The notes under the pieces were generated by a model that worked only from the letters and a program-made list of their open reading frames with translations, made no database searches and was not told where the DNA came from. 30,265 nt of DNA, from contig CAZALT010000022.1 in NCBI GenBank assembly GCA_964485515.1, positions 1 to 30,265 on the forward strand, read 5' to 3'. Position 1 is the stretch's first letter. Each line of letters opens with the position of its first letter. The DNA comes from CAZALT01 sp964485515 (GTDB lineage: Bacteria > Actinomycetota > Acidimicrobiia > Acidimicrobiales > Acidimicrobilacustridaceae). Made by a program: the position numbers and the translations under genes. Below are positions 7,991 through 15,614 of this stretch, in pieces.

Positions 7991-8974
7991 ATGAGCAGCA
8001 TCGACGACAACACCGCAGGAGCCGGCCCGGACGCCGCTCGCACGCTCCGATTCGACGGCGAGGTCGCCATCGTCACGGGAGCGGGAAGCGGTCTCGGTCG
8101 GGCTTACGCCCTGGATCTCGCCGCTTGCGGGGCGGCGGTCGTGTGCAACGACGTCCTGACCGACGCCGCCGATGCCACCGTTCGGGACATCGAACAGCGC
8201 GGAGGTCAGGGCGTCGCCGACGCCACCGAAGTGGGAAGCCCGAACGGCGGCGACGCCATCGTGCACACGGCCCTCGACGCATTTGGGTCCGTGGATGTGC
8301 TGATCAACAACGCCGGCCAGCTACGCAACGCACCGTTCGACGAGATGACCGTCGAAGACTTCGACGCCGTGCTCCGGACCCACCTCCATGGCGCGTTCGA
8401 TCTCACGCAGGCCTCGTACAAGCAGATGATGGGCGCTGGATACGGCCGCATCGTCTTCACCTCGTCCGCTTCTGTGTTCGGAATGCCGTGGTCAGCGAAC
8501 TATGCGGCTGCCAAAGGCGGTCTCATCGGACTGTCCAACGTGGTGGCGCTGGAGGGCGCCGCCCACGGGATTCGGGCCAACGCGATCCTGCCGATGTCGC
8601 TGAGCACCTCGATGGGCGACCACGGCCGGGTGCCCTACTCCCCCGACTACCTCGACGAGCTGTTGGGTGCGCTCATGCCGATCATGGGCGAGTTGACCGC
8701 GGAGAACGTGGCCCCGCTCGTCGCCTACCTGTGCCACCGCAGCTGCGAGGTGACGGGCAGGATGTTCTCCGTGGCCGCGGGGCGCAGCGCCGAGGTCATC
8801 TTCGCCGCCGGAGCCGGCTGGTACACGGCCGATCCGGCCGCCGCGACCGCCGAAGAACTGGCGGGCAGCATCGGCAGCATCTGCGACCTGACCTCACCGA
8901 GCGCGCTCGGATCTGCGATCGACGACATCCGTCTCACCGCCGACGGCGCCCCGTACCGCTCGACGACGGATTGA
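7991..8974 (+). CDS. SDR family oxidoreductase, 3-hydroxyacyl-CoA dehydrogenase (17beta-HSD4-like) type
   Basis: The 327-aa protein has GEVAIVTGAGSGLGRAYALDLA (about residues 23-44), NNAGQLRNAPFDEMTVEDFD, a catalytic Ser in FTSSASVFG, and YAAAKGG as Y-x-x-x-K. The segment GLGRAYA...GAAVVCNDV and the C-terminal extension after residue 250 (RMFSVAAGRSAEVIFAAGAG) resemble the dehydrogenase domain of peroxisomal multifunctional enzyme type 2 and actinobacterial Hsd4A-like proteins, which oxidise 3-hydroxyacyl-CoA. The ATG at 7991 lies 22 bp after the TPP enzyme stop and has GAGGA about 10 nt upstream. It closes the rightward operon of site A and its stop faces that of the epoxide-hydrolase-like gene across 9 bp. 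Confidence 0.85.
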   Translation: MSSIDDNTAGAGPDAARTLRFDGEVAIVTGAGSGLGRAYALDLAACGAAVVCNDVLTDAADATVRDIEQRGGQGVADATEVGSPNGGDAIVHTALDAFGSVDVLINNAGQLRNAPFDEMTVEDFDAVLRTHLHGAFDLTQASYKQMMGAGYGRIVFTSSASVFGMPWSANYAAAKGGLIGLSNVVALEGAAHGIRANAILPMSLSTSMGDHGRVPYSPDYLDELLGALMPIMGELTAENVAPLVAYLCHRSCEVTGRMFSVAAGRSAEVIFAAGAGWYTADPAAATAEELAGSIGSICDLTSPSALGSAIDDIRLTADGAPYRSTTD

Positions 8975-8986
8975 ACCTGCGGTTCA
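8972..8986. terminator. Small hairpin made of the two facing stop codons
   Basis: TGAACC-TGC-GGTTCA is a perfect 6-bp stem with a 3-nt loop. The left arm contains the TGA stop of the rightward SDR (8972-8974) and the right arm contains the stop of the leftward gene (8984-8986, TCA). The stem is short and has no T tract, so any terminator function is weakly supported. Confidence 0.35.
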
Positions 8987-9373
8987 GGTCGGTTGCGCGG
9001 CGGCGGTCAGCTCGGTGATCGACTGCAGGTCGTAGTAGTCGCGCCATCGGGCGATGTGTCCGGAGGCGTCGATGGTGAACGATGCCGCGACGTCGAGGGC
9101 AAACGGGGTCCCCCCGACCTCGAAGTTGTCGACTCGTTCGATCATGACGATGGCGTCGCGCTCGACGAGTGTCTTCATGTCGCAGATCGCGGTCGGGACC
9201 ATGTCGACCTGCGATGCGATCTCGGTCTTGATCGCGTCGATGCCGCGATGGGTTCCCCGAGGGCCGTCCACGTAGACCGCGTCGTCGGCGAAGAAGCTGA
9301 CGAGCTCGTCGACGTTCGACACCGCGAACGCATCGAAGAACTCCCGTACGACGGACTCTGCTGATTTGCTCAT
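8984..9373 (-). CDS. Limonene-1,2-epoxide hydrolase-like (NTF2/SnoaL fold) protein
   Basis: This 129-aa protein has the small cone-shaped NTF2-like fold of the limonene-epoxide-hydrolase family: VVREFFDAFAVSNVDELVSFF, DGPRGTHRGIDAIKTEI, MIERVDNFEVGG and ARWRDYYD. Arg80 and Asp82 (ERVD) and Asp112 (WRDYYD) line up with the Arg99-Asp101-Asp132 catalytic triad of Rhodococcus LEH, so hydrolase activity is plausible. The family opens epoxides to diols without cofactors. The ATG at 9373 gives the usual N-terminus; the frame extends upstream only as a poor sequence. It is the last gene of the leftward operon of site B, 124 bp after the broken F420-type gene. An epoxide intermediate made by an oxygenase in the pathway is an inference. 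Confidence 0.8.
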   Translation of the reverse strand: MSKSAESVVREFFDAFAVSNVDELVSFFADDAVYVDGPRGTHRGIDAIKTEIASQVDMVPTAICDMKTLVERDAIVMIERVDNFEVGGTPFALDVAASFTIDASGHIARWRDYYDLQSITELTAAAQPT

Positions 9374-9497
9374 GTTGGAAGCACCCTTCGTTGAGTTGGT
9401 TGATGTGCGACAACCGGACGCCGCTGCACCGCGCGACGTGCCCGACTGCCTGCCGGATCGGGACGTGGGTGTGCGCCCTCGGACGTGGTGCGTACGG

Positions 9498-10386
9498 TCA
9501 TTCGTCGACCCCGTCCCGCCCCAGCAGGATCTGGGCGAGGCGCCGCCACTCCACGACCGGGTGCGTGACCGGATCTCCGGCGAGTACTTGGACGCAGACG
9601 TGATCGGCACCGGCGTCGCGATGCTCGGCAATCCTTGTTCGGATCGAGTCGTCGTCGCCCCACGCGATGAGCGTGTCGACCAAGCGGTCGCTGCCGCCAT
9701 CGGTGAAGTCCTCTTCGGAGAACCCGAGGCGCAGCCAGTTGTTGGCGTAGTTCGGAAGCGAGAGGTAGGTCCTCAGGTGCTCACGGGCAATGGTCCGGGC
9801 CCGGGCCGGGTCGGGCTCGAGGACGACGGCCTGTTCAGGTGCGACGAGACGATCCGGACCCACTGCCTCACGAGCCTTCGCTGTGTGCGCCGGGGTGACC
9901 AGATACGGATGAGCACCACCCGCATGTGTCCGGGCGAGGTCGAGCATCTTCGGTCCCAGGGCGGCGAGCACGCGGTCCGTCGCCGGCAGAGGATGCTCGG
10001 CGGCGTCGAGCGCCTCCAGGTACTCCCGTCTTCGCGAGGGGTCGCCGGTATGTGTCGGGCTCGACCGAGTCGATGAGCGGCGCATGGCTTACGCCGATGC
10101 CGATCAGCAGCCGAGGTCCGTAGCGGCCGACAAGTCGGTGGAATTCTTCGGCCGTCGTGGCGGGATCGTGCATCCAGAGGTTCAGGATCCCCGTAGCGAC
10201 GACGACCGACGAGGTCGAGGCGAGCAATGTCTCGAGTACCTCGAAGACGTTGCCTCCCACGTCGGGGATCCATAGTGCCGAGAAGCCCATCGCTTCGAGC
10301 TCTGGTGCCACCTCGGCTGACACCGCGGGATCGCCGAAGCGCAATGCTGAGCTCCACACACCGGTTCCTGACAGCGGAAAGGTCAT
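9498..10386 (-). pseudogene. F420-dependent luciferase-like oxidoreductase, frameshifted
   Basis: Two overlapping minus-strand frames together make one LLM-family protein (the TIGR03620-like group). The first frame, from ATG 10386, reads GTGVWSSALRFGDPA, GFSALWIPDVGG and LLIGIGVSHAPLIDSVEP, up to YRRPLAK. The second continues REYLEALDAAE, RVLAALGPKMLDLA, GAHPYLVTPAHT and GADHVCVQVLAG to the stop at 9498. The join is near 10029, where AAG-A-CGG should be one full codon plus one: loss of two bases (for example an original AAG ATG CGG) restores the family sequence LAKMREYL. An alternative GTG start at 10437 is possible. Either the gene is inactive or there is a sequencing error. It lies between the acyl-CoA dehydrogenases and the epoxide-hydrolase-like gene in the site B leftward operon. 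Confidence 0.8.
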
Positions 10387-10506
10387 TGCCGTGGGACACC
10401 AGCGTCGGGTGAGCTCGACCGATCGAGCGGCGGGCACGCTTCGGAGATGGAAGCGACCCCTTCCAGGTCTCTCAGGTCACTCATTGGCAACGCTCCGGTT
10501 TGGGCA

Positions 10507-11472
10507 CTACAGCGGGAGGGCGTGGGTGAGGTGGCGCTGCGCGATGGCCTCGGCGCCGATCTGGCGGGTGAGGGTACGGGCGTCGCCGAGGAGCGCGTCG
10601 AGCACCAGGGCTCGGCGGATGAACAGATGCAGGTCGTGCTCGGTGGTGAAGCCGATGCCGGCGAGTACCTGCTGGGTGTGGCGGCGCACGATGCGCGAGC
10701 TGCGCCCGGCCACGGCTTTGGCCATCGCCGCGGTGAACGGTGACGGATCGGTCCACGCGCCGCCGAGCGCGGCCTCGGCGGCCTCGACGGCCACGAGCGT
10801 CTCGGACAGACGGTGCCGCACGGCTTGGAAGCTCGAGATCGGCACGTCGAACTGGATGCGTTCGATGGCGTGGGTGCAGGCCTGATCGAGCATGGTGCGC
10901 ATCGCGCCGACCATCTCGTGACCGAGCGCCAGGCGACCGGCGGCGACCGCGTCGTCCCACGAGCCTTCGACCGGCTGCCACGATCCCGGGTTCACGGATG
11001 CTGCGGTGATCGCAACGAGGCCGAGCGCGGGGTCGAGACCGGTGACCGTCAGGGGATTGAGCGCGCCGACGGGGGTGAGGGTCGACGCGAGCGCACCGTC
11101 GCGCTCGGCGAGCACCACGGCCTGGTCCTTGCTGGCGAGGGTGTGGAAGCCGACCCCCGAGACCTGGATCGATCCGTCGGCGTTGACCACGCCGGGGAGG
11201 TCGGCGCCGCCGAGCGTGGGGAGCACCACCGCGGCTCCGGCGGGAGCGTCGATGCGGAGCCGGTTGAGCAGCACCTTCTCGAGCGCGGAAGAAGTGGAGC
11301 CTGCTGCACCCTGGAGCTCGAAGAGCACGGAGATCGAGCTCCGCTCGTCGGCGTCGAGGGCGTCGGCCCAGCCCATCGCTTCGAGCGACGTGTCGAGGTC
11401 GGACCGCCCGGCGTCGTCGACCAGGCCGCGCAGCGCGTCGGTGAACAGGTCGCGTTCGTCCTGGTCCATCAT
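10507..11472 (-). CDS. Acyl-CoA dehydrogenase, short (beta-type) subunit
   Basis: The 321-aa protein has the C-terminal four-helix acyl-CoA dehydrogenase domain clearly (AIERIQFDVPISSFQAVRHRLSETL, then GRSSRIVRRHTQQVLAGIGFTTEHDLHLFIRRA), while its N-terminal half is degenerate and short. This is the pattern of one partner in the alpha2beta2 FadE complexes of mycobacterial sterol side-chain degradation (such as FadE26-FadE27 and FadE28-FadE29), where two unlike subunits share the FAD and the active site. The start codon overlaps the stop of the partner gene (ATGA at 11469-11472), which fits stoichiometric synthesis; the second ATG at 11469 is an alternative. The substrate of this pair is unknown. 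Confidence 0.88.
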   Translation of the reverse strand: MMDQDERDLFTDALRGLVDDAGRSDLDTSLEAMGWADALDADERSSISVLFELQGAAGSTSSALEKVLLNRLRIDAPAGAAVVLPTLGGADLPGVVNADGSIQVSGVGFHTLASKDQAVVLAERDGALASTLTPVGALNPLTVTGLDPALGLVAITAASVNPGSWQPVEGSWDDAVAAGRLALGHEMVGAMRTMLDQACTHAIERIQFDVPISSFQAVRHRLSETLVAVEAAEAALGGAWTDPSPFTAAMAKAVAGRSSRIVRRHTQQVLAGIGFTTEHDLHLFIRRALVLDALLGDARTLTRQIGAEAIAQRHLTHALPL

Positions 11473-12620
11473 CGGTCGGCTCCCAGGTCGAGCAGTCGTC
11501 GGGCGACGATGTTGCGCTGGATCTCGGCGCTGCCGCCGTAGATCGTGGCGGCGCGGGAGTACAGGTAGTCCGAGCGCCAATGCTGTGAGGTCGGATCGTC
11601 TCCGACGAGCACCTCGGTGGACATGGCGTCGGCCCCGAGCTCGAAGACGGTCTGCTCCATGGTGGCCAGCAGGATCTTGTCGATCGACGTCTCCGGGCCG
11701 AGCTTGTCGCCCGCGTCCATCCGGTACTGCGTGCCGCGGGAACGGGAGCGCAGCGCGAACAGATCGACGACGGCGGCGCCGACCTCTTCCGGCGAGAGCG
11801 ATCCGGCGGGGGCCGAGGCGAGCAGGTCGTCGAGGCGGCGGCGGAGGAAGGCGCCGCGGTGCCAAAGCGCGGTGCTGCGCTCGAAGGGCAGGAGGTCCAT
11901 GGCGACGGCCCAGCCCTGACCGATGGTGCCGAGCATGCGGTCGGCGGGGATGACGACGTCGTCGAAGAACACTTCGCAGAACTCGTCGCGACCGTGGATC
12001 GTCTCGATGGGCCGAATGGTGATGCCGGGCGTGTCCATGTCGAGGAAGAAGGCGGTGATGCCCCGGTGCGCGTCTTCGGTGGTGCCTGTGCGGGTGAGCA
12101 GGATGCAGCGCTGGGCGAACTGGGCGAGCGAGGTCCACACCTTCTGGCCGTTGACGACCCAGGTGGCGCCGTCGTCGGGCGACGCCGCCTTGCAGGCGAG
12201 GGCGCCGAGGTTCGAGCCGGTGTCGGGTTCGGAGAAGCCCTGGCACCACGTCTCGTCGCCGCGCAGGAGCCGGGGCACCATCTCGGCCGCCAATTCGGGG
12301 CGGGCGTAGTCGATCATCGTCGGGCAGAGGACCTCGGTCATCGAATAGAGACCGGGCTCGACGATGCCGCGAGCGGTGAGGGCCTCGCCGAGGTAGCCGC
12401 GCAGCAGGGTCGACCCGCCGAGACCGCCGACGCGCTCGGGCCAGCCCCAGCGCATCCAACCGGCGTCGAACACGAGCGCCTTGACCTTGGACAGCTGCTC
12501 CATGTCGTCGTCGAGCGTGCCGTAGTGATGAGCGGGGGCGAGCGCGTCGGCGTGCCCATCGAGCCACGCGTCGAGACCGGTGCGGAACTCCTCGAGGTCC
12601 ATCGCATTGCGGGAGGTCAT
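11469..12620 (-). CDS. Acyl-CoA dehydrogenase, long (alpha-type) subunit
   Basis: This 383-aa protein carries all acyl-CoA dehydrogenase regions: an N-terminal helical domain with GWMRWGWPERVGGLGG, the beta-domain FAD/substrate motif WCQGFSEPDTGSNLGAL, VVNGQKVWTSLAQFAQRCILLTRT, and the C-terminal end YLYSRAATIYGGSAEIQRNIVARRLL. Such enzymes desaturate acyl-CoA at C2-C3 using FAD and pass electrons to electron-transfer flavoprotein. It sits directly before, and overlaps by 4 bp, the short subunit gene, so the two probably form a heteromer. GTG/ATG choices: ATG 12620 is used; ATG 12602 would remove six residues. About 96 bp with a strong hairpin separate it from the solute-binding-protein gene upstream. 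Confidence 0.92.
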   Translation of the reverse strand: MTSRNAMDLEEFRTGLDAWLDGHADALAPAHHYGTLDDDMEQLSKVKALVFDAGWMRWGWPERVGGLGGSTLLRGYLGEALTARGIVEPGLYSMTEVLCPTMIDYARPELAAEMVPRLLRGDETWCQGFSEPDTGSNLGALACKAASPDDGATWVVNGQKVWTSLAQFAQRCILLTRTGTTEDAHRGITAFFLDMDTPGITIRPIETIHGRDEFCEVFFDDVVIPADRMLGTIGQGWAVAMDLLPFERSTALWHRGAFLRRRLDDLLASAPAGSLSPEEVGAAVVDLFALRSRSRGTQYRMDAGDKLGPETSIDKILLATMEQTVFELGADAMSTEVLVGDDPTSQHWRSDYLYSRAATIYGGSAEIQRNIVARRLLDLGADR

Positions 12621-12663
12621 GGTCGTGTCTTTCGTCCAATCGAATGAAAGGGGTCGGTGCGTG

Positions 12664-12700
12664 GGTGGGTGTGAGCCGAAGCCATCGACTCACACCCACC
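12664..12700 (-). terminator. Intercistronic hairpin after the solute-binding-protein gene
   Basis: GGTGGGTGTGAG (12664-12675) and CTCACACCCACC (12689-12700) form a perfect 12-bp stem with a 13-nt loop. In the leftward transcript it lies after the stop of the binding protein and before the acyl-CoA dehydrogenase. No T tract follows directly, so it may act as a partial terminator or as an RNA-stabilising 3' end that makes the binding protein more abundant than the downstream enzymes. Confidence 0.6.
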
Positions 12701-12716
12701 GTTGCCGTCTGACCGC

Positions 12717-14012
12717 TCAGCCGAAGAGGCCCGTCGAGTCTTCGACCGTGTAGGTCGAAGGGTTGCCGTCTGCATCGAGCACGGCTCGCAACCACTCGTT
12801 GGTGCAGATGGCCGGTGATGTCGGCACGGCGGAACCTCCGCACCGATAGACCATGCCGCCACCAGCTGGATAGGGCGACTCCGGCATGGCCTTGATCGCA
12901 TCGGCGACGGTCTGGTGCGTGACCTCTCCTTCGAGGTCTTGAAGTGCCGTGAGGAGCCCGGCGACCGCCGCGTACCCGCCGACGGAGACGAAGTTGTCGA
13001 CGTCCTGGACATCTTGTCCGTACGCATCCATGACCGCGAGGTACAGCTGGTAGCTGGGGTCGTCGACGTCGCCGATCGCGAGGCTGGACAGGATGCTGAT
13101 GCCCTCGAGCCCGGTCGGCATCGCCTCGCGGGTCGCATCGGTGATGCACTGGTTCACGGCGGTGATCGAGCCGGTGTAGCCGACCGCAGCCAAGCCCTGG
13201 AATGCCGCGATGCAGAAGGCGTCGTTGCCGAGCACCTGGACGACGTCGGCACCGCCGGACACCACCTGTTGCATCTGTGCGGTCATGTCGGCGGTGCCGA
13301 GCGGCACGCGCACGACGTCGTAGTCCAGGCCCGCTTTGGCCATGACCTCCTCGCCACTGGCCTCGAGGATCTCGACGGCCTGGGGAACATCGATGACGAC
13401 GTAGGCGATCTTGTCTGCCTGCTCAGCCTCAGCGACCGCGATGGGCAGACCGAAGAACGTCGCTTCAGGGTTCAGGACCATGAAGGTCGTGTTCGGATCG
13501 GATTCGATGTCCTTGCCCGATGCCTGCGAGAAGAAGGTCGGAATCCCCGCCGCGTGCAGCGGTTCCCAGATCGCTTGGGTGTAGCCGGACTGCGAGAGCG
13601 CGACGGCCGCGACGTCCTCGGTGATGAACTGGTTCGCGCACCCTGCTGCCTTGGACGGGTCGGCCCCGGTCTCACAGGTGACGATCTCAACAGGTCGCCC
13701 GGCGACCCCACCCTTGTGCTGGTTGAAGTAGGCCGCGGTGGCCTTGCCCGCACGCAGCTCGTCGGCGTTGTCGAAGGCTTCTGTCTGGCCTTCTGAAACC
13801 AGCCCGATCTTGATCGGCTCGCCGGCAGCGACGTCTTCGGGACCGAGCAGATCCTGCGCTGCCTGTGCCGGCACCGTGTCGTCGCTTCCTGTCTCGGTCT
13901 TCCCGCCACTGTCGTCGGTGCATGCGGCTGCCGCGAGGAGGCAGATTGCGGTGACGGCGACGGCCGCCCGGAGGCGACCACCCCCGATGGACCTGCGATT
14001 CGAATTCTTCAT
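12717..14012 (-). CDS. ABC-type substrate-binding protein (branched-chain amino-acid/Leu-Ile-Val family), exported
   Basis: This 431-aa protein starts with a basic N-region, a hydrophobic stretch (AAVAVTAICLLAAAAC) and Cys31, so it is probably a lipoprotein, although the box AAAC lacks the usual Leu at -3. The body is a type I periplasmic binding fold (Peripla_BP_6): IKIGLVSEGQTEAF, AAYFNQHKGGVAGRPVEIV, TEDVAAVALSQSGY, KIAYVVIDVP and GADVVQVLGNDAFC. Members bind amino acids but also aromatic or aliphatic acids. No permease or ATPase gene is in the window, so its transporter is elsewhere. The ATG at 14012 has GGGGGAAC before it. It is the first gene of the site B leftward operon, with a leader of about 124 nt, and its control with catabolic enzymes suggests it captures the substrate. 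Confidence 0.9.
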   Translation of the reverse strand: MKNSNRRSIGGGRLRAAVAVTAICLLAAAACTDDSGGKTETGSDDTVPAQAAQDLLGPEDVAAGEPIKIGLVSEGQTEAFDNADELRAGKATAAYFNQHKGGVAGRPVEIVTCETGADPSKAAGCANQFITEDVAAVALSQSGYTQAIWEPLHAAGIPTFFSQASGKDIESDPNTTFMVLNPEATFFGLPIAVAEAEQADKIAYVVIDVPQAVEILEASGEEVMAKAGLDYDVVRVPLGTADMTAQMQQVVSGGADVVQVLGNDAFCIAAFQGLAAVGYTGSITAVNQCITDATREAMPTGLEGISILSSLAIGDVDDPSYQLYLAVMDAYGQDVQDVDNFVSVGGYAAVAGLLTALQDLEGEVTHQTVADAIKAMPESPYPAGGGMVYRCGGSAVPTSPAICTNEWLRAVLDADGNPSTYTVEDSTGLFG

Positions 14013-14142
14013 GTTCCCCCGTTCGATGCGATGTGGATCGCGCGGGAGGCGGCGCGTAGGCCAGCAGACGGTGGTGCCGTAGGGGGACTACATGCCACAA
14101 CCGGTCCGGGACCCACGCGCCGACCCCCCGACGCGTGCGGGC
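14013..14142 (-). other. Leader region of the solute-binding-protein operon
   Basis: From the predicted start site near 14136 to the ATG at 14012 the leftward message has a leader of about 124 nt, far longer than at the other palindrome promoters. The only reading frame noted is an ATG-TAG start-stop at 14093-14088. I see no recognisable riboswitch. Confidence 0.4.
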
Positions 14143-14187
14143 ACCATAACCCAGTGGTGGCACTGAGTGCCACCACTGGGTTATGGT
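14143..14187. promoter_or_regulatory. 45-bp perfect palindrome: bidirectional promoter-operator, site B
   Basis: Two 22-bp arms are exact reverse complements around a central G at 14165. The inner 15 bp (14158-14172) are the locus operator TGGCACTGAGTGCCA. The outer parts end in TATGGT on each strand: 14182-14187 on plus and the complement of 14143-14148 on minus. Each begins 17 nt from the centre, with the far half-site 18 bp upstream at the -35 position. The palindrome therefore holds two identical divergent promoters sharing one operator, feeding the binding-protein/dehydrogenase operon leftward and the seven-gene operon rightward. Confidence 0.8.
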
Positions 14188-14219
14188 CGTCTGGACGACA
14201 GAGAGGCGAGGTGATCGCG

Positions 14220-15614
14220 ATGTCCCAGACCACCAATGCGAGCTCGAACCCAGCTGAGGCTGACCCAGACGCCAGGTACATCGTGGTGTCGACCGACAGC
14301 CATGTCGGACCCTCGGTGAAAGAACAGCTCCGGACCTACTGCGAGGCGAAGCACCTCGATACCTTCGACCAGTTCGTCGAGGAGATGGAGAGCCAAGGCC
14401 TCCTCTCCTGGCGCTCCTCCGAGGCGAACAAGCCGGGCGAGGACGAGAGCTGGTCGATGGGCAAGCCACGAGCGCAGCTCGGCAAGGAGCAGGCGAAGGA
14501 GTTCGGCAAGGTCGCCGGCATTCGCAACGCTGACCAGGTCGACATGAAGTTCATCCAGCGCAGCTACGAGGCCAGCCTCGTCCCCGGTCTCCAGGACCAC
14601 AGCGCCCGCATCGCCGACATGGACGCGGCGGGCGTCGCAGCCTCGGTGATCTACCACGGTGGACTCAACGGCCAGTCCATCCCGTTTTCGACCACGGGGC
14701 TCATCGCTTGGGGCGACACCCGCTACAACGGCCTCGAGCCCGCCGGCGTGCGCATCTACAACCGCTGGCTCGCCGACTTCGTCTCCGAAGCACCCGACCG
14801 CCACGCCGGCATCGCCCACATCCCCATCTCCGATCCCGAGGCGTGCGCCAAGGAGGCCGAGTGGGCCGCCGAGAACGGACTGCGCGGCATCAACCTGCCT
14901 GCCCCTCGCGGTGACTTCCCGATGCTCAACGACCCCGTGTGGGAACCGCTCTACGCCGTGTGCAACGAGGCGGGCTTGTCGCTCAACACCCACGGCGGCG
15001 GCGGTGAGCACTACCCGTACAAGGGTCCGGGTGCGCAGGCCATGTACATGATGGAGACCACGTGGCGTACCCGCCGGGGTGTGTGGGTCCTCATCCTGGG
15101 CGGGACATTCGACCGCTATCCGAACCTCAAGCTCGTCATGACCGAGCAGTGGGTCGATTGGGCGGTGCCGGTGATGGAGGACATGGACGGCCTCTACCAG
15201 GGCCCGGCCGGCGCCATGCTCCGGGCAACGCTGCCGGAGACCCCGTCGGCGTACTTCCACCGCAACGTGTTCCTGGGCGCCAGCTTCATGTCGAACTGGG
15301 AGGCGAAGTTCGCGATCGAGCACGGCCTCGCCGGCAACACGATGTGGGGTGACGACTACCCCCACGCCGAGGGCACGTGGCCGCACACGCGTGAGTCGAT
15401 GCGCTACGCGTTCGGAGATATCGATCCGGCCGACGCCGCCCGCCTCCTCGGCGGGACCGCGGTCGACGTGTACGGCCTCGATCGCGATGCCCTCCAGGCG
15501 GTCGCCGACAAGATCGGCCCATCGGTGTCCGAGATCGCCACGCCGTACACCCCGCCGACCGACGAGGCCACGGGCTTGTACGCGTTCCGCAACGGCCCCG
15601 GGATCTTCGTATGA
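14220..15614 (+). CDS. Amidohydrolase family protein (ACMSD/Amidohydrolase_2 type)
   Basis: The 464-aa protein is a TIM-barrel metal enzyme of the Amidohydrolase_2 family, which includes aminocarboxymuconate-semialdehyde and gamma-resorcylate decarboxylases and ring-opened-product hydrolases. Metal-type residues are visible: Asp26-x-His28 (STDSHVGP), the His in LSLNTHGGGGEHYPY, and the Asp/His cluster in TMWGDDYPHAEGTWPHTRES near the end. It may decarboxylate or hydrolyse a carboxylated or ring-cleaved intermediate; the reaction is not determined. The ATG at 14220 has GAGAGGCGAGG upstream and follows the promoter TATGGT by about 32 nt. The open frame to 14031 runs through the operator and is not coding. 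It overlaps the PhyH gene by ATGA. Confidence 0.9.
   Translation: MSQTTNASSNPAEADPDARYIVVSTDSHVGPSVKEQLRTYCEAKHLDTFDQFVEEMESQGLLSWRSSEANKPGEDESWSMGKPRAQLGKEQAKEFGKVAGIRNADQVDMKFIQRSYEASLVPGLQDHSARIADMDAAGVAASVIYHGGLNGQSIPFSTTGLIAWGDTRYNGLEPAGVRIYNRWLADFVSEAPDRHAGIAHIPISDPEACAKEAEWAAENGLRGINLPAPRGDFPMLNDPVWEPLYAVCNEAGLSLNTHGGGGEHYPYKGPGAQAMYMMETTWRTRRGVWVLILGGTFDRYPNLKLVMTEQWVDWAVPVMEDMDGLYQGPAGAMLRATLPETPSAYFHRNVFLGASFMSNWEAKFAIEHGLAGNTMWGDDYPHAEGTWPHTRESMRYAFGDIDPADAARLLGGTAVDVYGLDRDALQAVADKIGPSVSEIATPYTPPTDEATGLYAFRNGPGIFV

Noticed and set aside
10507..13149. An 880-codon minus-strand open frame covering both acyl-CoA dehydrogenase regions
   Set aside because: Only the last 321 codons (from 11472) look like protein; the rest is Arg/His/Pro-rich and is the out-of-frame shadow of the long dehydrogenase and binding-protein genes.
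14031..14219. Upstream extension of the first amidohydrolase
   Set aside because: It would translate straight through the 45-bp promoter palindrome and has no family similarity; the ATG at 14220 has a ribosome site.
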